64,000 nucleotides of DNA from Membranipora membranacea. Taxonomy: Eukaryota; Bryozoa; Gymnolaemata; Cheilostomatida; Membraniporidae. The DNA lies in assembly GCA_914767715.1 (NCBI GenBank), contig OU612074.1:23856062-23920061 (forward strand), given 5' to 3'. This document shows, piece after piece, positions 12,101 to 27,100 of this stretch (position 1 is the stretch's first letter; each line of letters opens with the position of its first letter). A program made the translations under genes and the position numbers. The notes under the pieces are model-generated. The model worked only from the letters and a program-made list of their open reading frames with translations, was not told where the DNA came from and made no database searches.

Positions 12101-15100
12101 GGTATGAAGGTTCTTATTTCCATTCAAGTCCAGCACCTCTAGGTTTGTAAGTGATCCAATACTGTAATGAAAGTTATTAGATCTGTCAGTACGTACCCAG
12201 TTTTAAAGGAGCAGCAAAGCAGAAGATAATACAACAGTGCACCAATCTAATAGCAAAGTACATATGCAGGTACTGATCTTACTTTTGCAGGATAGGTGGT
12301 ATTCAGTGACAATAAAACACATAATAAATAAATAAAGAAATAACAAATATGATGGAAAAAAGCTAATGTATAATAACGTCAACTTGCAGTTCTTGAGACT
12401 GAAGCTATTATAAAGATCTATGTGATCTCAAACTGAGTTAAGAGTTTGGTAAAATATGATTAGATCATAACTTTGCATTGTCATATACTCCGCATGGGCT
12501 ATTCTTACTTTGGGGAATCACAGAACCATTGTTCTGGCCAAAAAAACAAGAGTGATTTTTGGTGTTGATCAAAATTCAATCTACATAACATTTCTATCTC
12601 ATTTAAATTAATATCTAGTGACCTTGAGGTCAGGTTATATTTGGTTTAGTGGTTGTCTGCTCTGCAACTGTTATCAGGTCCAATCACAGCTGTATTGAGG
12701 ATGACCCATAGGAAAAGAGCAAAGGTTTGGTGCTTTCTTATCCGCTTGATGACTCTATATCACCTATCATATTAAATTAATTACATACTGTGTAACACCC
12801 GACTGAGGCTGTTATGGTTCAGGTCATGTGATACAGGAGGCAGCAGCGGAAAATTTTGAGAGTGAACATCTTGAGACGACTATGAATCAGTTTAAACTTG
12901 ATATTCAGCTCTGTAGTGAATGATATTCTGTTCCAAAGAGCTGATTTCCTTACTGGCTATTCATTTAACATTTATAAATGGGTTGCCAGGGTTGTCTGCT
13001 ACTTTAACAAGCACTTTTTTATACCCGTCCTTTTAACAGAAAAATAATTAAAAAAAACTCAGCTAACATACCAGTAACCAATTCCATGTTGCCAATCCAA
13101 CAAAAGAAATATTCTGTCGATCAATACCACTCATGCGTTTACCATCAGCCAAAAATCTTTATTTAGTAACTTCATTTATGCCAAACCAGTACAGTCTGTC
13201 CGCCCAACTATTATGAAACTTGGCACACCTCAGCGAGATAGCTTCAATCTATGTATGTATGTATGTATATGATGCTCAAATAATGGTGTGGGAGAGAAGT
13301 TATTCATCAGTTGAAATGAAGCAACATGTTGTAGGTTTAAGTCCCTGGCCAATTTATGAGATACAAAAAAGATTGGCTTCCATAGACTTTACCTTTAGGT
13401 CTATTTTTGATACACAGCTTTCTAAGTATCCCTCGGAATATCCTCTCGGAAAAGATTGTATACACAAAAGGAGCCTAAGGGTCTTCAAATTATTTTGGTT
13501 GATTGATTATAGCTTGTAATTATACAACAAAATTTACCAAAAGCCATGAGGATCATTACACATTGGTAAGCTTAATTTTGTAGAGTGATTTGTCAATAAC
13601 CTTCAAATTGTGTAGTGACAAGATCACTTGTGGAGAAATGTCTAGTCTCCACAATTCAGGTTCTGTCCATTGGTCTGTTATATATTTGGTTATGCTATAA
13701 AATCCCACAGCGTTCATTGATCGGGACGGAAAACTACTGATTTAAACTCGTGAGAAAGAGGCTAGAAAGACATGGAGATATCTAAAACTTGGGTGACAAA
13801 TATTTCGTTGTATGGCAGGGAGGAATTTTGAGTGTTGATGTAAATCAACATGATAATCTGAGGGGGGGAGGGGGTGGACTTTCTCGACTATCATTGAGAT
13901 ACCAATTGTGAAAAAAAAACATTTTCACCTTAATACTACCCGATAAACAACTTAATTAATCAATCAGATGGGTGCAGTTCTTATGAGTAAAGTAAAGGAT
14001 TAATTTAGTTACAATAACAGTGTTTTGAAAACAACTATACTGTACTTACCTCTCAGGTATCTCTGTTAGATCACAATCTCTCAGAATTAGCTTTTTGAGA
14101 CACTTCAGATCTCCTATCCGGCTGGGTAAGGTATGAAGGTTCTTATTTCCAAATAAGTACAGCTCCTCTAGGGTGGTAAGTGATCCAATACTGTAATGAA
14201 AGTTATTAGATCTGTCAGTATGTACCCAGTTTTAAAGGAGCAGCAAAGCAGAAGATAATACAACAGTGCACCAATCTAATAGCAAAGTACATATGCAGGT
14301 ATTGATCTTACTTTTGCAGGATAGGTGGTATTCAGTGACAATAAAACACATAATAAATAAATAAAGAAATAACAAATATGATGGAAAAAAGCTAATGTAT
14401 AATAACGTCAACTTGCAGTTCTTGAGACTGCAGCTATTATAAAGATCTATGTGATCTCAAACTGAGTTAAGAGTTGGGTAAAATATGATTAGATCATAAC
14501 TTTGCATTGTCATATACTTCGCATGGGCTATTCTTTCTTTGGGGAATCACAGAACCATTGTTCTGGCCAAAAAAACAGGAGTGATTTTGGTGTTGATCAA
14601 AATTCAATCTACATAACATTTCTATCTCATTTAAATTAATATCTAGTGACCTATAGGTCAGGTTATATATGGTTTAGTGGTTGTCTGCTCTGCATCTGTT
14701 ATCAGGTCCAATCACAGCTGTATTGAGGATGACCCATAGGAAAAGAGCCAAGGTTTGGTGCTTTCTTATCCGCTTGATGACTCTATATCACCTATCATAT
14801 TGAATTAATTAGATACTGTGTAACACCCGACTGAGGCTGTTATTGTTCAGGTCATGTGATACAGGAGGCAGCAGCGGAAAATTTTGAGAGTGAACATCTT
14901 GATACGACTATGAATCAGTTTAAATTTGATATTCAGCTCTGTAGTGAATGATATTCTGTTCCAAAGACCTGATTTCCTTACTAGCTATTCATTTAACATT
15001 TATAAATGGGTTGCCAGGGTTGTCTGCTACTTTAACAAGCACTATTTTATACCCGTCCTTTTAACAGAATAATAATTAAAAAAAAACTCAGCTAACATAC

Positions 15101-18100
15101 CAGTAACCAATTCCATGTTGCCAATCCAACAAAAGAAATTTTCTGTCGATCAATACCACTCATGCGTTTACCATCAGCCAAAAATCTTTATTTAGTAACT
15201 TCATTTATGCCAAACCAGTACAGTCTGTCCGCCAAGCTATTTTGAAAATTGGCACACCTCCGCGAGATAGCTTCAATCTATGTATGTATGTATGTATATG
15301 ATGCTCAAATAATGGTGTGGGAGAGATGTTATTCATCAGTTGAAATGAAATGAGGGTAAAGAACTGACTTAGAACGCCAACCACCCTCTACCTTTTTAAA
15401 ATTAGCCCACAGGATGAACACTTTCCTGGATTTTAAATCCTGCCTATTCACCGAACTAAAACTTCCGAAAACTTACTTTCCTAATCAAATTACAAAGTGG
15501 TTGCAAAGTTTCCAATGTTAACATATATTAGGGTTTTCAAGAATAAATGATAGCTGATAATTTTGCTTGTTTTACTATTCTTGGCCCGGTCTCTAAATTT
15601 AAATCCTTGTACATTTTCAACCTGCAGGGTATTTTGGACATGGGTTTAGGTAGCCTGTCTCGACTAGGGTTGTTGTGGCAGATGCTTGCCCATTCCCACT
15701 GCAAAGCTTGTCAAGACAGGCTCAGATATAGGGTGCGATATGCAAAATAATAAGTACTAGCAACTGGACTTAAATGGCTCTCTGTTGATTCTGTTTTATA
15801 CATTAGGATTCGCAGAAGGAGATAAAATGCTTTTCTGACCTTAGAAGATTTTAATCAGACGGAAGTGTACTCTATCAAGCAACATGTTGTAGATTTAAGT
15901 CCCTGGCCAATTTACGAGATACAAAAATGATTTGCTTCCATAGACTTTACTTTTAGGTCTATTTTTGATACACAGCTTTCTAAGTATCCCTCGGAATATC
16001 ATCTCGGAAAAGATTGTATACACAAAAGGAGCCTAAGTTTTTTTAACTTATTTTGGTCGATTGATTATAGCTTGTAATTATACAACAAAATTTACCAAAA
16101 GCCATGAGGATCATTACACATTGGTAAGCTAATTTTGTAGAGTGATTTGTCAATAACCTTCAAATTGCGTAGTGACAAGATCACTTGTGGAGAAATGTCT
16201 AGTCTCCACAATTTAGGTTCTGTCCATTGGTCTGTTATATATTTGGTCATGCTATAAAATCCCACAGCGTTCATTGATCGGGACAGAAAACTACTGATTT
16301 AAACTGGTGAGAAAGAGGCTAGAAAGACATGGAGATATCTAAAACTTGGGTGACAAATATTCTGAGTCTCTACACTATTTTAAGTCCACTGACCAACTTA
16401 AGAATTAAAACTAAAGGCCTACATTATTCCTGACTTCTCTTCAAACTTACCCCTACTCACTCTCCCCTATGTAACGAGGCAATTTTGTGTCAACAAAATT
16501 CCTTCCCATGAATTTTGATGGCGGCATATTATAAACATTTCTGAATCTGAATTATTGTCATTACTTTCTAATGAATCAAGATTTCCCTTTTTACATTTCA
16601 AGAATTTAACAGTAGGGTCTAATGATCCGAAAACTTGTTAAACGAAAACAAAAGATAGCCATTCAATTATATGCACCTAGAAGTTGCAAGGCATTTAGTT
16701 ATCTTTGGAGGAGCCATGTCCAAATCCCTTATCTCTGCTCTAAAAAAAGCTGTGTACTTTGGATTTCTTATATCTGTATGATGTGATGATGCAGTTTAAT
16801 AAAATTTTTTGTAGCCAACCAGTAATTGAATCAAACACCTGAGTACTAGCAGCTGGACTTAAATGGCTCTCTGTTGATTCTGTTTTATGATGCCCTGTAT
16901 ATTGATTGCAGATTGTTTGAGTTACCGGAGCTTATTAGTTTAAATTGTTGATTTTGTGTGTTTGATAATTGTGTGGATTTACATGTAGCAGACATTATTA
17001 TGTAATGATTTTGAATTAACCTAAATTGTGCAGGCACTTAGTGTGCCCTCTCTGATTAATTGAGAGCAGAGCAGTGTTCGACTTGAGAGAGAGTGGACCT
17101 GCACCAGCGTGAATAAAGATCTTTTATCCTTTAAGTACGAGCTAGTGAATATGTAGACAGCATTATATAAATGTTTTTAAGACTTTCACCATGAACCTCC
17201 CTGCCTAAGACGGTGCGCCCCGCTCGACAGCACAGAGGTTGAGGAACATTAAAAGAAACAACCTTTAGTCGTTACATCCCCATATCTATAATGAAAGAGT
17301 GAAGACATCGGATCATATCAGGTGTGATTATTATTATTATTTGGACGCCTAACTCTAAACTCTTATCTGATTTTATTTTTGACCTGAGCAAGACACATTT
17401 TAATAAGATAGCGAGTGATCGAGAACATCCACTTTTTAGTAGAGTAATACGAAACAATAACGGAACATCCTCTTGCTTAAATACTACTTTCCTACCCAAG
17501 ACCTGCAAGACTCAAAAACATGCCAAATCTTTTTCCCAACCTTAATGTCTTATTTTAACAACATACAACCTTAACCTTTCTTAGTCCATATATTAATTAA
17601 TGTACACATTCAATTTATCTTTCTCATGATACCGAATGTACAAATAAACTGAAACTGAAACTGTAGTGTGTGGTATGTCACAACAGTCATACTTAATATG
17701 AGTTATTACACTAATAATCACACAGATAAGATGATGATCAAAATTCAGACCTAGATGGGTCTCGAACCCAGGTCCAAATGCAATGCAGGCAATGCCGCTG
17801 ACGCTGAGCCTAGTGGCGCAATGGTAGCGTCGTTGCCTGCAGGTATGTGGACCCAGACTCAGTTCATTAAAGTCAATTTGGGCAAATCTTAGGCTAAGAA
17901 GTTGTCTTCTCTTATTGTTGAAATTTGGTGGCTCATTTGCAGTATAGAGTTATCACCCTATCTATCTATCTGTGTAAAACATTTTAGTTTCAAGCATGTG
18001 GATAGACTGCTTCACAGAGTAAAGGGATTCAGAGTAAATTTTTAACAATAGTCAAGGAAAGAGTTTTTTACTCCTTGGTCAATGTACCTGCAAGCTTTGC

Positions 18101-21100
18101 GTCAAGGGGAAAGTTATGGGAAGCTTGATGCCAAAAACTCCTTTCATCTATTTGTCACAATTATGGGTTCTGGAGAATGAACTGAATTCAAAGTTTTGAT
18201 TACGGTAAAAAATAGAATATGCAGGCTCTCCCCTAAAAATTTCTCTTTGTACAGCCTTACTCCACAATTAGACATGAAGTTTTATGCTTAAATTACACCT
18301 AACTATCTTAGCTAAATTGATACGGTGGGTATAGCTAGGAAGGTAGTATTGTGGCAGTTTTTACAATAGGATTAACTATTACAATCCTTGAATGATGCTG
18401 CCACAATGTACCCTTGGTCTGTGCAATCATTGAACCTTAAATTTATCGAAAGGGCCTCATAACAAATGTATCTGCGGTCCATCGTTTACTGGGCTTTGGT
18501 TGGCACCCAGGTGTGCTCCGACCTGCCTGCAAACAGAGAGCAACCTGGCGCAGATATTGTGGCCTGGCCACTAAGGCAACGAATTTCGCCGCCTATGCTC
18601 CGGGATGTGGCTTGTGACAAGGCATCTGATTTAAATCAACCATCAATTTTAATCAGTCTTGAGACACAAAGGTTATCCTCAGGTTTTGATATTCTAATAT
18701 TACATTGCCTTTAAATCATTTGGAAAAGATAAACAAGGCACAACAGTAACAAATTCTTTCCCTGTAATGAAACACAGAGACTGCAATACAACTGGTTGTT
18801 TACAAATAAGATTTTCTTGAGGGATTAGAAAATTTACTCTGAGAAAACTATGTCTGTAATAATTACAGACATTGTTTTCTCAGAGTAAATTTTCTAATTA
18901 TTGCTCTAACTGATATCTTCATCCAGCTTAGGTCTCGATTGTACTTGGATCGTTTCAATGCACCGCGTGGAGAATTGCTTCAGATTTTGTTTGGAGGCCA
19001 TCTCAGATTTGTTGTTTATTGAGGCAGCCCACCTGTTTGGCTAACCGAATCCTCAAAAGTAACAACATTATACCTTGTTGCAGTATAGATGCAGTCCCAG
19101 TGCACCCTCTACTTGATTGTGCAATAACTCCCGGAAGAAGGTTTACCCGGCTAACAAGAGTGAAGTGATCGCAACCTTGTATGACTTTTTAGAAGCATGA
19201 GTAAAGAGAGTGTGGATAATTGAATGTCGACAAGGTGTCATGGTCGATTGCAAAAATGTAAATATATGAGTAGCCAGCCACTAGAGCCTATTGATTCAAC
19301 ATAATATGATATGATATTTTAGATGCAATAAAATTGGTATAAAAAAACGGGGCACTCAATATGGGCTAAATTTTTTGTATCAGAACTGGGGTTTTGGGCT
19401 TGGAATGCTGGTTGGAAAATTTGGACTGAGCAGGAATTACAAATTATCTAGCACTGGGCTTTGGTTGGAACCCAGGTGTACTCCGACCTGCCTGCAAACA
19501 GGGAGCAACCTGGCGCAGATATTGCAGCCTGGCCACTAAGGCAACAAATTTTGCCGCCTATGCTCCAGGATGTTGCTTGCGACAAGGCATCTGATTTAAT
19601 TCAACCTTCAATTTTAATCTGATGTAATAATGCTATAATACATAAATATCATAAGAAGCAACAAGTCTTGAGACACAAAGGTAATCCTCAGGTTTTGATA
19701 TTCTAAAATTACATTGCCTTTAAATCCTTTGGAAAAGATAAACAAGGCACAACAGTAACAAATTCTTTCCCTGTAATGAAACACAGAGACTGCAATACAC
19801 TGGTTGTTTACAAATAAGATTTTCTTGAGAGATTAGAAAATTTACTCTGAGAAAACAATGTCTGTAATTGCTCTAACTGATATCTTCATCCAGCAGAGGT
19901 CTCAATTGTACTTTGATCGTTTCAATGCACTGCGTGAAGATTTGCTTCCAATTTTGTTTGGAGGCCATCTCAGATTTGTTGTTTATTGAGGCAGCCCACC
20001 TGTTTGGCTAACCGAATCCTCAAAAGTAACAACATTATAACTTGTTGCAGTATAGATGCAGTCACACGGCATGATTTTTTTAAAAATTGTACAAATTCAA
20101 CCGTAACATGAATGCTGTCAATGGTTATTTCAGGACTGCAATTCCTTAATGGTGATAAATACACCAAGGTCGAACATACAGAAACCAGCTCACTGAAAAT
20201 GCAGCAGAATAATTCACATAGAATATCATGTGTGTTATTAAGGGTGAGCCCTCCAGACACACAGTTATCATAATCCTATACGCATCCAGCATAGTTACAT
20301 TAGTGTTTTTCAATAATAAAAATATTGGGATGACATTCGAGTAAAATTTAAGCTCAAACATTTGGGTGTAGTTTGGAAACGCTATCATTGAACAGTATAC
20401 ACTGAAAAAGCCAAATCCAAACCATGTTTCGGAATATTAACAATATTAATTATTTTGAGGTCTATAGTCATTCTGATAGAATTTGATAGGTGACTGATGG
20501 GTCACCACGATCTATACTGAAAACTTATATCAACCAACAGAAATATTCTTTTGTTTAAGTTCAGTATAGCATCTCCATTGTCATTTGTAAATTGCTCCAC
20601 TCCTTTGATAAAAGGCAATTAGAATTTGTTTGAAACTGTACACAATGGCATAGAAACTACAAATATATAGGCTCTTTGCACTGCCTTGCAACATTGCCAC
20701 TGCACTGATGGATGAAATAAACACCGTAATGAAAAAGTAAATCGCAATATTAAATATGTTAAAAAAATATTTCAAACATGCCCTCAAAAGCTCATTTAGA
20801 TAATGTGATGAACTGGTGCTCCAAAAAAAACCAGATCTCTGTGAGTTACCATGTCGAAGTGTAGTTCTGCCCAAACAGAAAAACACGAACTTGGAGATTT
20901 TTTGTCAGATTTGGAGTTTTTTGCAGAAAAAGATAAATGAATAGTTAGCTGATTGTCTAACGATCCAGGGGACCAAATGTGGTTATTCTGAATTAAAAAC
21001 TGTAGGAAGGAGATAGCTTTTGGAAAAGTAAGGAGGAGATAACTACAACTGAGCATTTTTGACTTTAAATAACTGAGGATTCGAGTCCCAGTCAGGTCTA

Positions 21101-24100
21101 AATTTTGATCATCATCTTATCTGTGTGATTATTAGTGTAATAACTCTTAAAAAGTATGACAGTTGTGACGTACCACAGGGGAAACATCCGCTTATTCCCT
21201 ATGCCGATTGAAGGTGATCACCCTGGAAGTTTGAGAGGCCATAACTTCCTCAATATCTGGATTCTTAAACTTGAATTCACTCATATGATAGAATAAAATA
21301 TGGAGAATAAGATGTGATACAAAATAGCAGCCTCAAATTAAGTCTTTAATGGCAAGGCTGCAATGTCTGCGCCAGTTTTGCTCTCTGTTTGCAGGCAGAT
21401 CAGAGCACACCTGGGGGACAACCAAATCCTACTGCAGTTGGCCTCCAGGCGTGCTCCGACCTGCCTGCAAACAGAGAGCAAACTGTCAGAGACATTGCGG
21501 GCAAAATAATTTTCGCCGCCCATGCTTCGGGATGTGGCGCGTGATATGACATCCGATTTTAATCAACCTTGAACCAGTTTTTCGTTGACATCGCCGGAAC
21601 TTTGTCTGATATCAACCTCCAATCTGCTCTAACCGATCTACCATATGACAGTACACATTGGGCAAGTAAAACACTGGCTGCGTAATATAGACACATCGAA
21701 GTCAACATGTGCATCAGACTTTCCCTCATAAGTCTCAAAGTTTTGTTGTGAGGATTGGTGCATACCAATGTGGGATCTAAATAAACAAATGGACAGAAAT
21801 GGTAGATGAAAAGAACTGTCACGCTGATCCTACCGCTTTCCTGGACATGTCAAAGGCTTTTGACAGAATGGAAAAAAAAAAAAGTAATAGAGAAGCATTC
21901 ATCAAGAAAAGTTGACAAGAATCTAATCTCCATTGTGCATGCTTCTTGGATGGCAGAGAGCGAAAAGTAAGGTTAGGCAACTCCATCAGCCTAACCTTGA
22001 AAACGAAAAATGGAACACCTCAGGGCACTCTCCTAGGACCAATTTTCTGGTTACTGTATATCGACTCATGGTCAACCAAGCATGGGACCATTGACAAATA
22101 TGGGGATGACCTCACCAAAACACCCAAGGTCAGCAGTGCTGCTAGGGACTATAGATGATATTACCAACTGGTGTGATAACCACAATATGCCAGCCATCGC
22201 GATCGCACATCATAGATCAGACTAAATTTCTCGTCTGACATAGAGAAATGTGCCATACTGGTGGAATCTAGGGTGCCTGGTGACACAATGCCTATACAAA
22301 GGATATAATTGAAAAAAATTCCCAGTGGAAGTAGGCTTAGATGAAGATGCGGTAGATCAGCTATCAATTTCGAGAATTGTGTTTTCAGACAAAGAAAACA
22401 AAAAAGCAATAAAAAGAGTAGTATAAGTACTAAACTGAGAGGAGTAAGTGATCAGCTCCTTGAGTACTCAGGGTATTAGGTTGAGTTGGGATTGTGGCTC
22501 CAATACCCGCAAAAAGGATCACTCCAAAGGTGTCCTATGAAGATTTTCAGGAAAAAACAGAACGAAAATAGTAATTTTGCAGCCATTTGTTGGTGGTCAT
22601 AAGGGGACGTCGTAGCGAACTTTAGATAGAACAGTTAAAAACATCATATCATTTAAAGAAGAAATGGGACTTAAACTGCGTTTTTTAACAAAGTAGATTT
22701 TGTTGTATGACAGGGAGGAATTTTGAGTGTTGATGTAAATCAACATGATAATCTGATGGGGGGGGGGTAGGACTTAAGCTGTAGCTCCACGTAACATTGT
22801 AATCACAGGCCGATGGCATGTCTAGACATGCTCGGCCGAGCTCACACTGCTACACAGGCCTATGAGTTAGTATACGATGGTCTAGTGAGTCATAGCGGCT
22901 CATAAATCAGATGCCTAGATTGACCAATGAACTCCCTCAGTTCAATCGATTGACCAATGATATTTAATGGGCGTGTTAACAAATGACCGGATATAGATGT
23001 CATATTAAATCCGGGTCTTTGTCACTTTGAATCTTCACCAAATAAAATTTCAGTCTTCTATAAAATTGATTTTCCTATGCTATACTATGGATGTCATGTC
23101 AGGACAGCTTCCATTTCCAAGTGATACAGCTATTACCTTCCATATTTTCACTTCAGCACCACTCCTATCTTTGTAGTTATGGTCATTTTATCATAAATAG
23201 GAGGATGTGATTTTACTACAGATATTATCAACCCCTCCATTTTTGATAGCCTGTCACGATTTGATAGATGACGTGTTTAACCACGTAATTATTGAAGCAA
23301 GCAATCAACAACCAATCAGCATAGATGATCGTCCACATCACTCGGGCAAAAGACCAACAAGTTCGATGTCCACTTAACACGAGTAATCACTCGTGCAGAT
23401 CAACCGATTAACCTCCCGTGACCCCAAATCGATGTAAAAATCGTGTCATGTAGCCATAGCTTTACTCGACTATCATTGACATACCAATTGTGAAAGAAAG
23501 AAAAACAATTTCACCTTAATACTACCCGATAAACAACTTAATTAATCAATCAGATGGGTGCAGTTCTTATGAGTAAAATAAAGGATTAATTTAGTTACAA
23601 TAACAGTGTTTTGAAAACAACTATACTGTACTTACCTCTCAGGTATCTCTGTTAGATCACAATTTTGCAGATCTAGCGTTTTGAGACACTTCAGATCTCC
23701 TATCCGGCTGGGTAAGGTATGAAGGTTCTTATTTCCAAATAAGTACAGCTCCTCTAGGGTGGTAAGTGATCCAATACTGTAATGAAAGTTATTAGATCTG
23801 TCAGTATGTACCCAGTTTTAAAGGAGCAGCAAAGCAGAAGATAATACAACAGTGCACCAATCTAATAGCAAAGTAAATATGCAGGTACTGATCTTACTTT
23901 TGCAGCATGGTGGTGGTATTCAGTGACAATAAAACACATAATAAATAAAAAAAGAAATAACAAATATGATGGAAAAAAGCTAATGTATAATAACGTCAAC
24001 TTGCAGTTTTTGAGACTGCAGCTATTATAAAGATCTATGTGATCTCAAACTGAGTTAAGAGTTGGGTAAAATATGATTAGATCATAACTTTGCATTGTCA

Positions 24101-27100
24101 TATACTTCGCATGGGCTATTCTTTCTTAGGGGAATCACAGAACCATTGTTCTGGCCAAAAAAACAAGAGTGATTTTGGTGTTGATCAAAATTCAATCTAC
24201 ATAACATTTCTATCTCATTTAAATTAATATCTAGTGACCTATAGGTCAGGTTATATATGGTTTAGTGGTTGTCTGCTCTGCATCTGTTATCAGGTCCAAT
24301 CACAGCTGTATTGAGGATGACCCATAGGAAAAGAGCCAAGGTTTGGTGCTTTCTTATCCGCTTGATGACTCTATATCACCTATCATATTGAATTAATTAG
24401 ATACTGTGTAACACCCGACTGAGGCTGTTATTGTTCAGGTCATGTGATACAGGAGGCAGCAGCGGAAAATTTTGAGAGTGAACATCTTGATACGACTATG
24501 AATCAGTTTAAACTTGATATTCAGCTCTGTAGTGAATGATATTCTGTTCCAAAGAGCTGATTTCCTTACTGGCTATTCATTTAACATTTATAAATGGGTT
24601 GCCAGGGTTGTCTGTAACTTTAACAAGCACTATTTTATACCCGTCCTTTTAACAGAATAATAATAAAAAAACTCAGCTAACATACCAGTAACCAATTCCA
24701 TGTTGCCAATCCAACAAAAGAAATTTTCTGTCGATCAATACCACTCATGCGTTTACCATCAGCCAAAAATCTTTATTTAGTAACTTCATTTATGCCAAAC
24801 CAGTACAGTCTGTCCGCCCAGCTATTTTGAAAATTGGCACACCTCCGCGAGATAGCTTCAATCTATGTATATATGTATGTATATGATGCTCAAATAATGG
24901 TGTGGGAGAGAAGTTATTCATCAGTTGAAATGAAGGTAAAGAAGTGACTTAGAACGCCAACCACCCTCTACCTTTTTTTAATTAGCCCACAGGATGAACA
25001 CTTTCCTGGATTTTAAATCCTGCCTATTCACCGAACTAAAACTTCCAAAAAATTAATTTCCTAATCAAATTACCAAGTGGTTGCAAAGTTTCCAATGTTA
25101 ACGTATATTAAAGTTTTCAAGAATAAATGATAGCTGATAATTTTGCTTGTTTCACTATTCTTGGCCCGGTCTCTAAATTTAAATCCTTGTACATTTTCAG
25201 CCTGTAGGGTATTTTGGACATGGGTTTAGGTAGCCTGTCTTGACTAGGTTTGTTGTGGCAGATGCTTGCCCCTTCCCACTGCAAAGCTTGTCAAGACAGG
25301 CTCAGATATAGGGTGCGATATGCAAAATAATGAGTACTAGCAGCTGGACTTAAATGGCTCTCTGTTGATTCTGTTTTATGATGCCCTGTGTATTGATTGC
25401 AGATTGTTTGAGTTACCGGAGCTTATTAGTTTATAATCTTTATTTTGTGTCTTAGATAATTGTGTGGATTTACATGTAGCAGACATTATTATGTAATGAT
25501 TTTGAATTAACCTAGACTGTGCATTTTATAGGGTGCGATATGCAAAATAATGAGTACTAGCAGCTGGACTTAAATGGCTCTCTGTTGATTCTGTTTTATA
25601 CATTAGGATTCGCAGAAGGAGATAAAATGCTTTTCTGACGTTAGAAGATTTTAATCAGACGGAAGTGTACTCTATCAAGCAACATGTTGTAGATTAAAGT
25701 CCCTGGCCAATTTACGAGATACAAAAATGATTTGCTTCCATAGACTTTACTTGTTGGTCTATTTTTGATACACAGCTTTCTAAGTATCCCTAGGAATATC
25801 CTCTCGGAAAAGATTGTATACACAAAAGGAGCCTAAGTTTCTTTAAATTATTTTGGTTGATTGATTATAGCTTGTAATTATACAACAAAATTTACCAAAA
25901 GCCATGAGGATCATTACACATTGGTAAGCTTAATTTTGTAGAGTGATTTGTCAATAACCTTCAAATTGCGTAGTGACAAGATCACTTGTGGAGAAATGTC
26001 TAGTCTCCACAATTTAGGTTCTGTCCATTGGTCTGTTATATATTTGGTTATGCTATAAAATCCCACAGCGTTCATTGATCGGGACAGAAAACTACTGATT
26101 TAAACTCGTGAGAAAGAGGCTAGAAAGATATGGAGATATCTAAAACTTGGGTGACAAATATTCTGAGTCTCTACACTATTTTAAGTCCACTGACCAACTT
26201 AAGAATTAAAACTAAAGGCCCTCATTATTCCTTACTTCTCTTCAAACTTACCCTTACTCACTCTCCCCTATGTAACAAGGCAATTTTGTGTCAACAAAAT
26301 TCATTCCCATGAATTTTGATGGCGGCATATCATAAACATTTCTGAATCTGAATTTTTGTCATTACTTTCTAATGAATCAAGATTTCCCTTTTTACATTTC
26401 AAGAATTTAACAGTAGGGTCTAATGATCTGAAAACTTGTTAAACGAAAACAAAAGATAGCCATTCAATTACATGCACCTAGAAGTTGCAAGGCAGTTATC
26501 TTTGGAGGAGCCATGTCCAAATCCCTTATCTCTGCTCTAAAAAAAGCTGTGTACTTTGGATTTCTTATATCTGTATATAATGAAAGAGTGAAGACATCGG
26601 ATCATATCAGATGTGATTATTATTATTATTATTATTTGGATGCCTAACTCTCAAACTCTCATGTGTATACATGGCTGAGTATTTAAGAATTTGACATGAA
26701 AACCTGGAATTACTATGCGATTAGTTAGTTTAAGTGCTCAAACTGTGCAAGATGCTGGTAGAGGCATCTCCTAAATCGTATTTCAAATTTCTAATGATGT
26801 TGGAAAACCCAGAGCTTTCAAAGTACAATCAAATTCACTCTTATCTGCCTTGTGGCTGTCTTTGTGTCGATAAAAACTCCTCGAGTTTTCCTTTTTAGGC
26901 AGTACCGTCGAAGATGATATTTGTTTTTTTTTCGCTGTTTCTTGGAGGAGTAACTCATTCCCGCAACTCAAAGGGTATGAGAGTTAACGCTATATAATCT
27001 GGTAGTATTATTATAGCCCTATGTGATTGTGTTATATAGTTACCTCTCTGGTATCTCAGTAAGATTACAGTTTCTTATATCTAACTCCTTGAGACTCTTC

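Larger units (their letters stand above)
17365..22703. repeat. Second copy of the 9.69-11.77 kb block, split by a 3.2-kb insertion
   Basis: 17,365-17,857 matches 9,687-10,135, and 21,078-22,703 matches 10,136-11,773, so the two parts were once contiguous. The break is inside the tRNA-like box B. The 21,078-22,703 part holds copies of the GCCTGCAAACAGAGAGCA inverted repeat and of the LINE reverse-transcriptase fragment. Confidence 0.85.
22704..26640. repeat. Duplicated LRR-exon unit, copy 3
   Basis: Contains LRR exon 3 (23,636-23,776). It parallels copy 2 (13,811-17,364) through 24,935 and then through 26,160-26,640, ending near AATGAAAGAGTGAAGACATC, which also occurs at 17,289. Internal direct repeats of GGTGCGATATGCAAAATAAT lie at 25,312 and 25,537. 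Confidence 0.85.
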
